Positions 56,482-64,000 of a stretch of 64,000 bases of DNA are shown here, one piece after another. The stretch comes from an uncultured Anaeromyxobacter sp. (GTDB taxonomy: Bacteria > Myxococcota > Myxococcia > Myxococcales > Anaeromyxobacteraceae): the NCBI GenBank assembly GCA_903855945.1, contig CAIOAK010000129.1, positions 1 to 64,000 of the forward strand. Direction: 5' to 3'. Both the position numbers and the translations under genes were made by a program. Every line of letters starts with the position of its first letter. The stretch's first letter is position 1. The notes below the pieces were generated by a model. That model searched no databases. It was not told the origin of the DNA and saw only the letters and a list, made by a program, of their open reading frames with translations.

Positions 56482-56850
56482 ATGGAAAGAACCTTCTTCG
56501 TGCTGGGCGCCCTCTCGGCCTGCATCTCCGTCGGGACCGGGGCATTCGGCGCCCACGGCCTGCGGGCGCGCGTGACGCCGGAGATGGCGGCGGTCTTCGA
56601 CACCGGCGCCCGCTACCAGATGTACCACGCGCTCGCGCTCATCGCGGCGGCGTGGGCGGCCGCGCGCTGGCCCGGCCCGGCGATCACGTGGGCCGGCTGG
56701 CTCTTCGTGGCCGGCACGGTCCTCTTCTCGGGGAGCCTCTACGCGCTCGTGCTCACCGGCGTGAAGGGGCTCGGCGCGATCACGCCCGTGGGCGGGCTGC
56801 TCTTCCTGGCCGGCTGGATCGCGCTGGCCTGGGGCGCGCTGCGGTCGTAG
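56482..56850 (+). CDS. DUF423 (YgdD-type) membrane protein
   Basis: The protein has 122 residues and four transmembrane helices. The family pattern GTGAFGAHGLRARVTPEM, RYQMYHALALIAAAW and GTVLFSGSLYALVLTGVKG is complete. Function is unknown across the family. It appears monocistronic, divergent from the phosphoesterase by 90 bp. Confidence 0.88.
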   Translation: MERTFFVLGALSACISVGTGAFGAHGLRARVTPEMAAVFDTGARYQMYHALALIAAAWAAARWPGPAITWAGWLFVAGTVLFSGSLYALVLTGVKGLGAITPVGGLLFLAGWIALAWGALRS

Positions 56851-56862
56851 CGCGAACCCGCG

Positions 56863-57186
56863 CTAACCCCGCTCGACGGGCAGCCCGGCGTCCGTCCAGG
56901 CCACGAGCCCGCCTTCGAGGTTGTAGGCCTTCTCGCAGCCGCGCTGCGCCGCGGCCGCCGCTGCCGTCAGGCTGCGGATCCCGTGGGCGCACACGAAGAT
57001 GGCCCGCGCCCGCCCCGGGCGCAGCCCGCCCAGCGGATCGCGGAGCAGCGAACCCAGCGGCACATGGCGAGCGCCCGGGATGTGGCCCGAGGCCCACTCC
57101 TCCGGCTCCCGCACATCCACGAGGTCGATGTCGTCGTTGGCGAGGAGGTGGACGGCCTCCTCCGGACTGATGCGATGCACCTGCAT
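56863..57186 (-). CDS. rhodanese-domain protein
   Basis: The protein has 107 residues and is one rhodanese domain. DLVDVREPEEWASGHIPGA is the typical entry and FVCAHGIRSLTAAAAA holds the active Cys in a C-A-H-G-I-R-S loop. The first residues (MQVHRISPEEAVHLL) show that the gene starts directly with the domain. It transfers sulfane sulfur to an unknown acceptor. It is convergent with the DUF423 gene and divergent from the POT pair. Confidence 0.88.
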   Translation of the reverse strand: MQVHRISPEEAVHLLANDDIDLVDVREPEEWASGHIPGARHVPLGSLLRDPLGGLRPGRARAIFVCAHGIRSLTAAAAAAQRGCEKAYNLEGGLVAWTDAGLPVERG

Positions 57187-57269
57187 GGCGGGATGCTTAA
57201 CCGGCCCGGCTCCGCACCTCTCGCGAAACTGCTCCCGGGAAGGTCTTCCGGGCTAGACTGTGCCCGCTC

Positions 57270-58655
57270 ATGAGCCAGCCATCCCAGGGGCGCTTCCCCT
57301 CGCAGATCCGGTACCTGGCCTGGAACGAGGGGTGCGAGCGCTTCTCGTTCTACGGGATGACCTCCATCCTCACCATCTACATGGTGAAGTTCCTGGGCGT
57401 CCGGGAACCCGACGCCGAGGCGAACTACCACTTCTTCGTCTTCGCCGTGTACCTGACGCCGCTCGTCGGCGCCTGGATCGCCGACCGGTACCTGGGACGC
57501 TACCGGGTCATCCTCTGGCTCTCGCTGGGCTACGTCTTCGGCCACGCCGCCATCGCCATCTGGGACACGCCGACCGGGCTCGTGCTCGGCCTCGCGCTCA
57601 TCGCCATCGGGGCGGGCGGGATCAAGCCCACCGCGGCCGCCTACGTGGGCGACCAGTTCGACGCCAGGAACCAGCACCTGCTCGAGAAGGTCTACGACCT
57701 CTACTACTGGATGATCAACCTGGGCTCCTTCACGTCCATGCTCGTCATCCCGGAGTTGCTCGCCCGCTTCGGCCCCTGGGTGGCCTTCTCGGTGCCGGGC
57801 GTCCTCATGCTCTTCGCGCTCGCCATCTTCTGGCGCGGGCGCCGGCTCTACGTGAACGTGCCGCCCACCGGCCCCAACCCGAACGGCTTCTTCCGGGTGG
57901 TGGGGCTGGCGCTCCAGAAGCTCGGGACGAGCCGGCCCGGCGAGCACTGGCTCGACACCGCGCGCGCCCAGTTCCCGGCCGAGGCGGTGGAGGGGGCCAA
58001 GGCGGTCTTCCGGATCGTCGGGGTCTTCGCCCCCATCGCCGCCTTCTGGTCCCTCTTCTTCCAGTACGGTTCGTCCTGGGTGCTGCAGGCGGAACGGATG
58101 AACCGGGAGGTTCTCGGCTACACCGTGAAGGCCTCGCAGATGGGCTCCTTGAACGCCATCTTCGTGCTCACCACCATCCCGATCTTCTCGGGGCTCGTCT
58201 ACCCGGCGCTGCAGCGGCGCGGCGTGCGCACGCTGGCGCTCCAGAAGATGCAGATCGGGATGTTCGTCACCGTGCTCTCCTTCCTCTGGGTGATGGGGGT
58301 GCAGGTGGCCCTCGACGCCGGACTCGCTCCCCATGTCCTCTGGCAGGTGCCGGCCTACCTCTTCCTCTCCATCGGCGAGGTGCTCGTCTCGGTGACGGCG
58401 CTCGAGTTCGCCTACACCCAGGCGCCGCCCGCGATGAAGAGCGTCATCATGAGCCTCTGGTACGTGACCATCGCGGCCGGGAGCCTCCTCACCGCCGCGG
58501 TGGCCAAGCTGAACCGCTTCAAGGGGATCTGGTACTTCGCCTTCTTCGCCACCCTCATGCTCGGGGGCGCGCTGGCCTTCTCCTGGGTGGCGCGCCGGTA
58601 CCGCCCCACGGTCGTCCCGCTGGCGCCCGGCCCCGCGCCGGAGGGGGCACCGTGA
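57270..58655 (+). CDS. POT/PTR family proton-dependent oligopeptide transporter
   Basis: The protein has 461 residues with ~12 helices. The signature is EGCERFSFYGM and the loop motif is GAWIADRYLGRYRVIL; GAGGIKPTAAAYVGDQF is the family mid-region. It imports small peptides with protons. A TAGACT hexamer ends ten bases before the ATG, which suggests a nearly leaderless mRNA. It overlaps the following paralogue by 4 nt. Confidence 0.9.
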   Translation: MSQPSQGRFPSQIRYLAWNEGCERFSFYGMTSILTIYMVKFLGVREPDAEANYHFFVFAVYLTPLVGAWIADRYLGRYRVILWLSLGYVFGHAAIAIWDTPTGLVLGLALIAIGAGGIKPTAAAYVGDQFDARNQHLLEKVYDLYYWMINLGSFTSMLVIPELLARFGPWVAFSVPGVLMLFALAIFWRGRRLYVNVPPTGPNPNGFFRVVGLALQKLGTSRPGEHWLDTARAQFPAEAVEGAKAVFRIVGVFAPIAAFWSLFFQYGSSWVLQAERMNREVLGYTVKASQMGSLNAIFVLTTIPIFSGLVYPALQRRGVRTLALQKMQIGMFVTVLSFLWVMGVQVALDAGLAPHVLWQVPAYLFLSIGEVLVSVTALEFAYTQAPPAMKSVIMSLWYVTIAAGSLLTAAVAKLNRFKGIWYFAFFATLMLGGALAFSWVARRYRPTVVPLAPGPAPEGAP

Positions 58656-60058
58656 GCGCCCCGGCCGCGACGGCAGGCGTGAAGGAGCGCTTCCCGCCGC
58701 AGATCTCCTACATCATGGCCAGCGAGGGGGCGGAGCGCTTCTCGTTCTACGGGATGCGCAACATCCTCGTCATCTACATGGTGCAGTACCTTCTGGTCTC
58801 GGCCGCGGACTCGAAGGCCAGCTACCACTATTTCGTGATGGCGAACTACCTCATGCCGCTCGTCGGCGGGTGGCTCGCCGACCGGTTCCTGGGGCGCTAC
58901 AAGGTCATCCTCTTCCTGTCGTTCGGATACGTGGTCGGGAACCTGGTGATCGCCGCCGTGCCCACCAGGATGGGGCTTCTCGCCGGTTGCGCCCTCATCG
59001 CCATCGGGGCGGGCGGCATCAAGCCCTGCGTCTCGGCCTTCGTGGGGGACCAGTTCCGCCCGGACCAGAAGGGGCTCCTGCAGAAGGTCTACGGCCTCTT
59101 CTACTGGATGGTGAACCTGGGCAGCGCCACCGCCTCGCTCCTCATCCCGTTCATGCTCAAGCGGTACGGCCCCGCGGTGGCGTTCGGCATCCCGGCCGTG
59201 CTCATGGTGCTGGCGCTCGTCCTCTTCGTGGCCGGCCGCCGCAAGTACGTGTACGTGCCCCCCACCGGACCGAACGCGCACTCCTTCGTGAAGGTGGTGG
59301 CCTCCGCGATCCGCCGGCGCCGGGAGCGAACGGGCGGCGACGACTGGCTCGCGCCGGCCATCGCCGATCACCCGGCGGAGGCCGTGGACGGCGCCCGTGC
59401 CGTGGTGCGGGTCTCGGCCGTCTTCGCGATGGTGGCCGGCTTCTGGGCGCTCTTCGACCAGAAGGGCGCCTCCTTCATCCTCCAGGCCAAGCAGATGAAC
59501 CTGGACGTGGCGAGCTTCGACTTCCTGGGCATGAAGCTGGGCGGCTTCCGGCTCGCCGAATCCCAGATGAACGCCGTGAACCCGTTCCTGGTGCTCCTGA
59601 TCGTCCCGCTCTTCCAGGGGGTGGTCTACCCGGGCCTCGTGCGGATGGGGATGAAGGTCACGGCCCTGGGGCGGATGAGCGTGGGGATGTTCCTCACCAT
59701 GTTCTCGTTCGTCGTCATGGCCGGCATCCAGGCCGTCATCGACGGCGGGGCGCGGCCGCACGTCTTCTGGCAGGTCGTCCCCATCCTGATATTAACTGTG
59801 GGTGAAGTGATGATCTCGGTGACCGGGCTCGAGTTCGCCTTCACCCAGGCGCCCAGGACGATGAAGAGCACGGTGATGAGCTTCTGGCTGCTCACCTCGG
59901 CCATCGGGAACTTCGTGGCCGCGGTGGTCTCCCAGTGGAACCGGTTCCACGGCGCGGCCTACTTCCTCTTCTTCGCGGGGCTCATGCTCCTGTGCGCGGT
60001 GGGATTCGTGCTGCTCGCGAGACGGTACCGGCCGGTGGCGTCGGTCGTGGGGGGGTAG
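58652..60058 (+). CDS. POT/PTR family transporter, tandem copy
   Basis: The protein has 468 residues from a GTG overlapping the previous stop (GTGA). Signature EGAERFSFYGM, loop GGWLADRFLGRYKVILF and GAGGIKPCVSAFVGDQF are intact. It is more similar to its upstream neighbour than to the carrier at 7730, so the pair is probably a local duplication. Near the C-terminus the codons ATA TTA ACT GTG GGT GAA are strikingly A/T-rich and contain split palindrome copy 6. Confidence 0.9.
   Translation: MSAPAATAGVKERFPPQISYIMASEGAERFSFYGMRNILVIYMVQYLLVSAADSKASYHYFVMANYLMPLVGGWLADRFLGRYKVILFLSFGYVVGNLVIAAVPTRMGLLAGCALIAIGAGGIKPCVSAFVGDQFRPDQKGLLQKVYGLFYWMVNLGSATASLLIPFMLKRYGPAVAFGIPAVLMVLALVLFVAGRRKYVYVPPTGPNAHSFVKVVASAIRRRRERTGGDDWLAPAIADHPAEAVDGARAVVRVSAVFAMVAGFWALFDQKGASFILQAKQMNLDVASFDFLGMKLGGFRLAESQMNAVNPFLVLLIVPLFQGVVYPGLVRMGMKVTALGRMSVGMFLTMFSFVVMAGIQAVIDGGARPHVFWQVVPILILTVGEVMISVTGLEFAFTQAPRTMKSTVMSFWLLTSAIGNFVAAVVSQWNRFHGAAYFLFFAGLMLLCAVGFVLLARRYRPVASVVGG
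59792..59806. repeat. TTAAC-N5-GTGAA, imperfect split palindrome, copy 6 (in POT gene)
   Basis: One base differs from the motif (TTAAC for TTCAC); spacer TGTGG, the same as copy 1 read on the minus strand. Codons ATA TTA ACT GTG GGT GAA encode I-L-T-V-G-E. The upstream paralogue encodes the same place with ordinary G/C-ending codons. Confidence 0.55.
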
Positions 60059-60601
60059 GGGCGGTCACACGCTGGGGAAGATGGGCTTCGCGCCGGCATC
60101 GTCCGGGTCGAGGATGGCTCGGCGATGGACGTGGCGGCGCACGTTGACGCCGCGGAGTGGGCGATGGACGGGGGAGACCTCGCGCCATGAGCCCGATGCT
60201 CCGCTCGATCGTCGCTGGCCGATGCCGACGGGCCGTTCGTGGAGCGGCATGTCTTGCACCGGGCCCGGGCGGGAGCGCTGCGCGAGGACCCGGCCACGAA
60301 CCGAGGCGAGGGGCGACTCCGGGTTTCACTGGTCGTGACAGGCCAGAAGGGTCCGCGCGGCGGACATCGGCCATTTGGGGCGTGTCCACTCGGAGTGCAC
60401 CGAAAGTACTTGACGTACTCCGGGGCGGATTCCGTTCCGGCGATGCGGTCCCTGCGGAATGGGCCTTTCCGCTGCGCCAGCGCCCCGTGCGCGTGCGTCG
60501 ATGGCCTCCGGCGAGGGTCGAGAGGTTTGCGGGCGAAATCGCCCAGCGGCCGTCCCTGCTCGTTTCCGGAGGCCCCGAAATCGCGTGAGAGAGTGGATGT
60601 C
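60059..60601. other. 543-bp gap, no gene recognised
   Basis: Small open frames here have no recognisable family, start site or consistent codon bias. At 60325-60339 lies TTCAC-TGGTC-GTGAC, one base off the split palindrome. A TTGACG at 60410 has no good -10 partner. The segment may be the decayed upstream part of the HNH gene that follows. Confidence 0.5.
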
Positions 60602-61368
60602 ATGAACGACACCGCACTCCAGGAAGCCCGTGACTTCTCCGGACGACTCGCCGGTCTGCTCCGGCGCGAGCACTCCGCCCTCGTCGACTTCCTCCACCGC
60701 GAGCTCCGTCTCTCCCGCGGTGCGGCCCACTACCGGAAGGTGGCGGCTCGCCTGGTCCGCCGATTCTTCTGCCTCTCCAGCATGGAAGCACGGGCCCTCG
60801 CCGCCGAGCTCGACCCGGAGGTGCTGCGGCAGAGGACGGTGGTGAGGGTGTTCGCCCCGGGTCACACGAGTTCAGATGAACCGGGCCACGTGATTTCAGG
60901 GGGTTGCGCGGTTCACACGAATGAACTCGAGCTCCGGATGCCCTCCACGGCGGTAGCTGCAGCGCCCCGGCCGACCGCCGTCGAACCCATGACCGCCACG
61001 GCCTCGCGAATCCACCTCACCGTCCCTCGCGAGTTCGTCACGCTCCTTCGCAAGGCGAAGGCCGGCGAGGCCCACACCCGGCCTCACGCCACCGACGCCG
61101 ATGTCCTGGTGGAAGGGCTGAAGCTGCTCCTCGAGAAGCAGTCGAGGAGAAAGGCCGGCATCCCGGCCAGGGTGAAGCGCGAGGTGATGAATCGGGACGG
61201 CGCCCGCTGCCAGTGGCCCCTCCACGACGGAAGCCTCTGCGGCGCCACGACCCACCTCGAGATCGACCACGTCCACCCGCGCGCCAGGCCTACGGCGACG
61301 CCCACATGGACCTCTTCGCGCCGCGGAACCCCGTCGCCGGGGAGGAGGTCGCCGCCTACGTGGTAACT
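60602..61368 (+). pseudogene. decayed HNH-endonuclease family gene
   Basis: A frame of 254 residues starts MNDTALQEARDFSGRLAGLL and keeps HRELRLSRGAAHYRKVA, VEPMTATASRIHLTVPREF and the nuclease start RDGARCQWPLHDGSLCG, then THLEIDHVHPRA. Directly after DHVHPRA the true C-terminus (RQAYGDAHMDLFAPRNPV) continues in another frame, and the central asparagine/histidine part of the HNH site is missing. Compared with my memory of intact relatives, two more in-frame stretches are lost near DFL and near RFF. It therefore looks like a gene eroded by several deletions. The motif VHTNEL is shared with the relic at 7172-7538. Confidence 0.6.
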
Positions 61369-61376
61369 TCCCCTCC

Positions 61377-61847
61377 ATGCTCTGGAAGGAGACCGCCGCC
61401 GTCCGGGCCCTCGGGCTCCGCATCCCGCTCCTCCTCTTCGTCGCGCCCCGCGTCCTCGAGCTCGACGACGAGGGGGCCGCAGTCCTCGTGCCGCTCAACT
61501 GGCGCACCCGGAACCACGTCGGATCGATGTACGTGGGAACCATGGCCGCCGCGGCCGACCTGGCCTCCGGGATGAACGCCTTCTCCCTCATCCGCTCCCG
61601 CTACCGGCGGGTGGTGCCGGTCTTCAAGTACGCCAACATGGAGTTCCTGAAGCGGGCCGACGGCGACACCGTCTTCCGCACACGGGACGGGCGGAAGATC
61701 GCGGCCGCCCTGGACGAGGCGGTGCGCGACGGGAAGCGCGTCACCCTGCCCGTGGAGGTGGTGGCGACCGTCCCGACCCGCTACGGCGACGAACCGGTAG
61801 CCCGCTTCACGATGGGACTCTCCGTGAAACAGAGGGCCTCCCCGTGA
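61377..61847 (+). CDS. DUF4442 hot-dog protein
   Basis: The protein has 156 residues. It follows the DUF4442 pattern: VPLNWRTRNHVGSMYVGTMA, then ADLASGMNAF, matching the hot-dog thioesterase superfamily helix, and VVPVFKYANMEFLKRADGD. It may hydrolyse acyl-CoA or only bind acyl groups. A TAACTT hexamer ends seven bases before the ATG. It overlaps the next thioesterase gene by 4 nt (GTGA). Confidence 0.78.
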   Translation: MLWKETAAVRALGLRIPLLLFVAPRVLELDDEGAAVLVPLNWRTRNHVGSMYVGTMAAAADLASGMNAFSLIRSRYRRVVPVFKYANMEFLKRADGDTVFRTRDGRKIAAALDEAVRDGKRVTLPVEVVATVPTRYGDEPVARFTMGLSVKQRASP

Positions 61848-62233
61848 ACCTCTCCGACCTCATCGGACGCCCCGTCCCCTTCGCCGACTACCTCGGCATC
61901 CGCATCGTCGAGATCCAGCCCGGGCTGGCGCGCCTCGACCTCCCGGTGCGCCCGGAGCTCGAGAACAGCCACGGCGCCGTCCACGGCGGGGTGGTGAGCG
62001 CGCTCGCCGACGTGGCGCTCGCGGTGGCGGCCATCGCCCAGGACGGCCACTGCCACGGGGCCTTCACCATCGACCTGTCGGTGAGCTTCATCGGCCCGGG
62101 GAAGGGGACGCTCGTCGCCGAGGGGCGCTGCCTCCGGGCCGGGAAGTCGCTCGCCTTCTCGGAGGGCGAGGTGAGGGACGCGCACGGGAACCTGGTGGCG
62201 AAGGCCATCGGTTCCTTCAAGTTCAAGCGCTGA
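61844..62233 (+). CDS. PaaI-family hot-dog thioesterase
   Basis: The protein has 129 residues from a GTG overlapping the previous stop. ENSHGAVHGGVVSALADVAL is the signature helix with the HGGV catalytic environment. It probably hydrolyses aromatic or medium-chain acyl-CoA. The tight coupling to the DUF4442 gene suggests a joint role. Its stop overlaps the convergent comB gene by 11 nt. Confidence 0.88.
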   Translation: MNLSDLIGRPVPFADYLGIRIVEIQPGLARLDLPVRPELENSHGAVHGGVVSALADVALAVAAIAQDGHCHGAFTIDLSVSFIGPGKGTLVAEGRCLRAGKSLAFSEGEVRDAHGNLVAKAIGSFKFKR

Positions 62234-62939
62234 CGAGCCGTCCCCCCACGAGCTCCGGCACCACGGAGAGGTGGTCCTTCCGGGCCGCCCACTCCACCTC
62301 CCGCTCCAGGCCGTACTCCCGCATCATGCGCCCGAGGCGGCCGGCCGACAGGCAGGCGAGCGCGTCGGTCTTCTCGTGGAGCAGGCGCGCCGCCAGCGCG
62401 GCGTCGGAGAGCTCCCAGTCCGGCCGGAGCCGCGCCAGGTGCGAGACCAGGTGGCCCGCGCCGTAGAAGTCCTCGAGGTTCATCCGGTCCGACGAGCCGG
62501 AGCAGACGAGCAATACCGTCTTCCCCTGGCCGGTCGCCGCCACCCGCTCGGCCACGGCGGCCCCGTTCGCGAGGGCCGCGGCGTAGACCCGATCCGCCCC
62601 GGTGGAGCGGTGCAGCGCCACCGTACCGTTCGTGGTGGCGTAGAGGAGCGCCTTCCCCGCGAGCGGAAGGCGCAGGAGCTCCATCGGTGTGGGGTGGGCG
62701 AAGCCGGGGAGGGTCACCGCGCCGTACTCGCCGGCGAGCAGGTACGATCCCGCGGGGCGCCGGGCGGCCTCGGCGAGGGCCGCGTCCCCGTCCGGCGCCG
62801 GAACCACCTCGGTGGCGCCGTGGGCCAGCGCCGCGGCGATGCTGGTGGTGGCGAAGAGGACGTCGAGGACCACCACCACCTTCCCGCGAAGGCGCTGCCC
62901 GTCGAGGTCCCTCTTCTGGACGAGGACGTGGACCTTCAT
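62223..62939 (-). CDS. comB: 2-phosphosulfolactate phosphatase family protein (ComB)
   Basis: The protein has 238 residues. VVVVLDVLFATTSIAAALAH, LLAGEYGAVTLPGFAHPTPM, LLYATTNGTVALHRSTGA and NLEDFYGAGHLVSHL are the ComB core. In methanogens ComB makes sulfolactate for coenzyme M; bacterial homologues are common but their substrate is often unknown. No other sulfolactate or coenzyme M genes are present. It overlaps the upstream phosphotransferase gene by 4 nt (ATGA). Confidence 0.85.
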   Translation of the reverse strand: MKVHVLVQKRDLDGQRLRGKVVVVLDVLFATTSIAAALAHGATEVVPAPDGDAALAEAARRPAGSYLLAGEYGAVTLPGFAHPTPMELLRLPLAGKALLYATTNGTVALHRSTGADRVYAAALANGAAVAERVAATGQGKTVLLVCSGSSDRMNLEDFYGAGHLVSHLARLRPDWELSDAALAARLLHEKTDALACLSAGRLGRMMREYGLEREVEWAARKDHLSVVPELVGGRLVSA

Positions 62940-64000
62940 CCGAGCCCGTGGATGCGTCCGCGGTCGAGCGCGCGGGCGGCCTGCGCGCCGAGCAGGTGCA
63001 CCGTCTGGATGAGCCGCTCGAAGCGGGGGTCGCGGGTGTGGCCGTCCTTCCAGCGCCGGTAGATCTGCTGCACGATGACCGCCAGCTTGAAGAGGGCGAA
63101 GACGTAGTGGAAGAGCACGTCGTCCACCGACCGCCCCGACCGCAGCGCGTAGCGCTCCACCACCTCCCGCCGCGACAGGCTGCCGGGCAGGTGGGTGGGG
63201 CCGAAGGCCGAGGCCCGCAGCGGGGCCGGGTCGTCGGGGTCGGTCCAGTAGCCGAGCGCCGTGCCCAGGTCCATGAGCGGATCGCCCACGGTGGCCATCT
63301 CCCAGTCGAGCACCGCCACCACGCGGGACGGGTCACCCGGGTCGAGAACCACGTTGTCGTACTTGTAGTCGTTGTGGACGAGGGCCGCCCCGCTCGAGGC
63401 GGGCATGTGGGCCGCGGCCCATGCGGCGGCCGCCTCGATCTGCGGGACCTCGTCGGTCCGGGCCGCGAAGTAGCGCTCCGTCCACCCCTTCACCTGCCGC
63501 TCCACGTACCCGGCCGGCCGCCCCAGGCCGGCCAGCGCGTTCCCGGTCACCGGCACCGAGTGGAGGTCGGCCAGGTTGTCCACGAGCGCGCCGGAGGTGG
63601 CGCGGAGCAGCTCCGGCGTGATCGGGAGCCCGGAGCCCGATCCGTCCCCGCGCAGGATGATCCCCTGCACCCGCTCCATGAGGTAGAAGCGCGCCCCCAG
63701 CGCCGTCTCGTCGTCGCAGAAGGCGAGCGGCCGCGGCGCCCGCGGGTAGAGACCGCGGAGCGCCGAGAGCAGGTTCCACTCCCGGTCCATGTCATGGGCG
63801 CTCTTCACCTTCGCGCCGAAGGGAGCGCGGCGCAGCACCGCCTCGTGGCCGTCGATGCGGACCAGGTAGGTGAGGTTGGAGTGCCCCTTGCGGAACTGGA
63901 GGACCGTGACCGGTCCCGACGCGCCCGGGAAGGCCCGGAGCATCCAGGGGCGCACCTTCTCCGGGTCGAAGCGCTCCTCGTCCCGGACCTCGTCGGCCTC
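62936..64000 (-). CDS. aminoglycoside-phosphotransferase-like kinase (partial, runs off the window)
   Basis: The visible 355 residues continue in frame to the window edge, so the start lies beyond 64000. LVHNDYKYDNVVLD is the catalytic loop and VLDWEMATVGDPLMDLG carries the metal Asp, as in ACAD10/11-linked and other acyl-CoA-metabolism phosphotransferases. KGHSNLTYLVRIDG and AVLRRAP give the ATP site. It probably phosphorylates a hydroxyacyl or small hydroxylated compound rather than an antibiotic. Confidence 0.85.
   Translation of the reverse strand, partial: EADEVRDEERFDPEKVRPWMLRAFPGASGPVTVLQFRKGHSNLTYLVRIDGHEAVLRRAPFGAKVKSAHDMDREWNLLSALRGLYPRAPRPLAFCDDETALGARFYLMERVQGIILRGDGSGSGLPITPELLRATSGALVDNLADLHSVPVTGNALAGLGRPAGYVERQVKGWTERYFAARTDEVPQIEAAAAWAAAHMPASSGAALVHNDYKYDNVVLDPGDPSRVVAVLDWEMATVGDPLMDLGTALGYWTDPDDPAPLRASAFGPTHLPGSLSRREVVERYALRSGRSVDDVLFHYVFALFKLAVIVQQIYRRWKDGHTRDPRFERLIQTVHLLGAQAARALDRGRIHGLG

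Noticed and set aside
60059-60601. Open frames before the second HNH relic as separate genes
   Set aside because: No coding bias, no start context and no family resemblance.

Overview
The window is about 70% G+C, densely coded and tightly packed. Third codon positions are strongly G/C-biased, convergent genes often share or abut stop codons, and many gene pairs overlap by 4 nt. The gene content points to a Myxococcota-type (former Deltaproteobacteria) chromosome, perhaps close to Anaeromyxobacter. It includes a DUF4388 protein, two decayed copies of the multicopy HNH-endonuclease family I associate with Anaeromyxobacter, several POT-family peptide carriers, SpmA/SpmB, and an argH-lysA-dapA-dapB cluster. 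This placement is inference from family content. No rRNA, tRNA, CRISPR array, insertion sequence or phage module was seen, so this reads as a core chromosomal segment.

Layout. 0-7 kb: assorted enzymes (hydrolase, quinone reductase, GDT1-type cation transporter, YchF, a MobA-like/XdhC fusion, GNAT, methyltransferase). 7.2-7.5 kb: an HNH gene remnant. 7.7-18.4 kb: a POT carrier divergent from a fatty-acyl-type XRE regulator, an NCS2-like permease, YbaK, SpmBA, a transglutaminase-like protein, methylmalonyl-CoA epimerase, a large outer-membrane protein and OsmC. 18.4-24.4 kb: argH, a tiny lipoprotein, lysA, dapA, dapB, an FAH-family hydrolase and folK. 24.4-28.2 kb: class II aldolase, kdsD, transaldolase and two hypotheticals. 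28.2-37.3 kb: two tandem DAHP synthases convergent with a complete trpEGDCFBA operon headed by panD. 37.3-46.5 kb: a class III cyclase-like protein, a double-domain DsbA-like protein, a TusA plus PP-loop ATPase pair, a penicillin-binding transpeptidase, DUF4388 and a TlpA-like thioredoxin. 46.6-52.2 kb: a seven-gene operon of unknown overall role (DapB-like dehydrogenase, two MaoC-type proteins, TatT-like, PLP trans-sulfuration enzyme, DUF4292 lipoprotein). 52.2-64 kb: ExbB/ExbD, an MshEN protein, an apaG relic, a sirtuin, a metallophosphoesterase, two tandem POT carriers, a second decayed HNH gene, two thioesterase-fold proteins, ComB and an incomplete aminoglycoside-phosphotransferase-like gene at the right edge.

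Most notable observation. A 15-bp split palindrome, TTCAC-N5-GTGAA, occurs perfectly five times and once with one mismatch. All six lie inside coding sequence, and most are built from codons that are rare here. By hand, about 0.01 perfect copies would be expected by chance. In one of the two DAHP synthase paralogues the site is formed by synonymous changes relative to the other copy. This looks like a DNA-level signal laid over protein-coding sequence, for example a dispersed binding site for a dimeric DNA-binding protein; its function is unknown to me.
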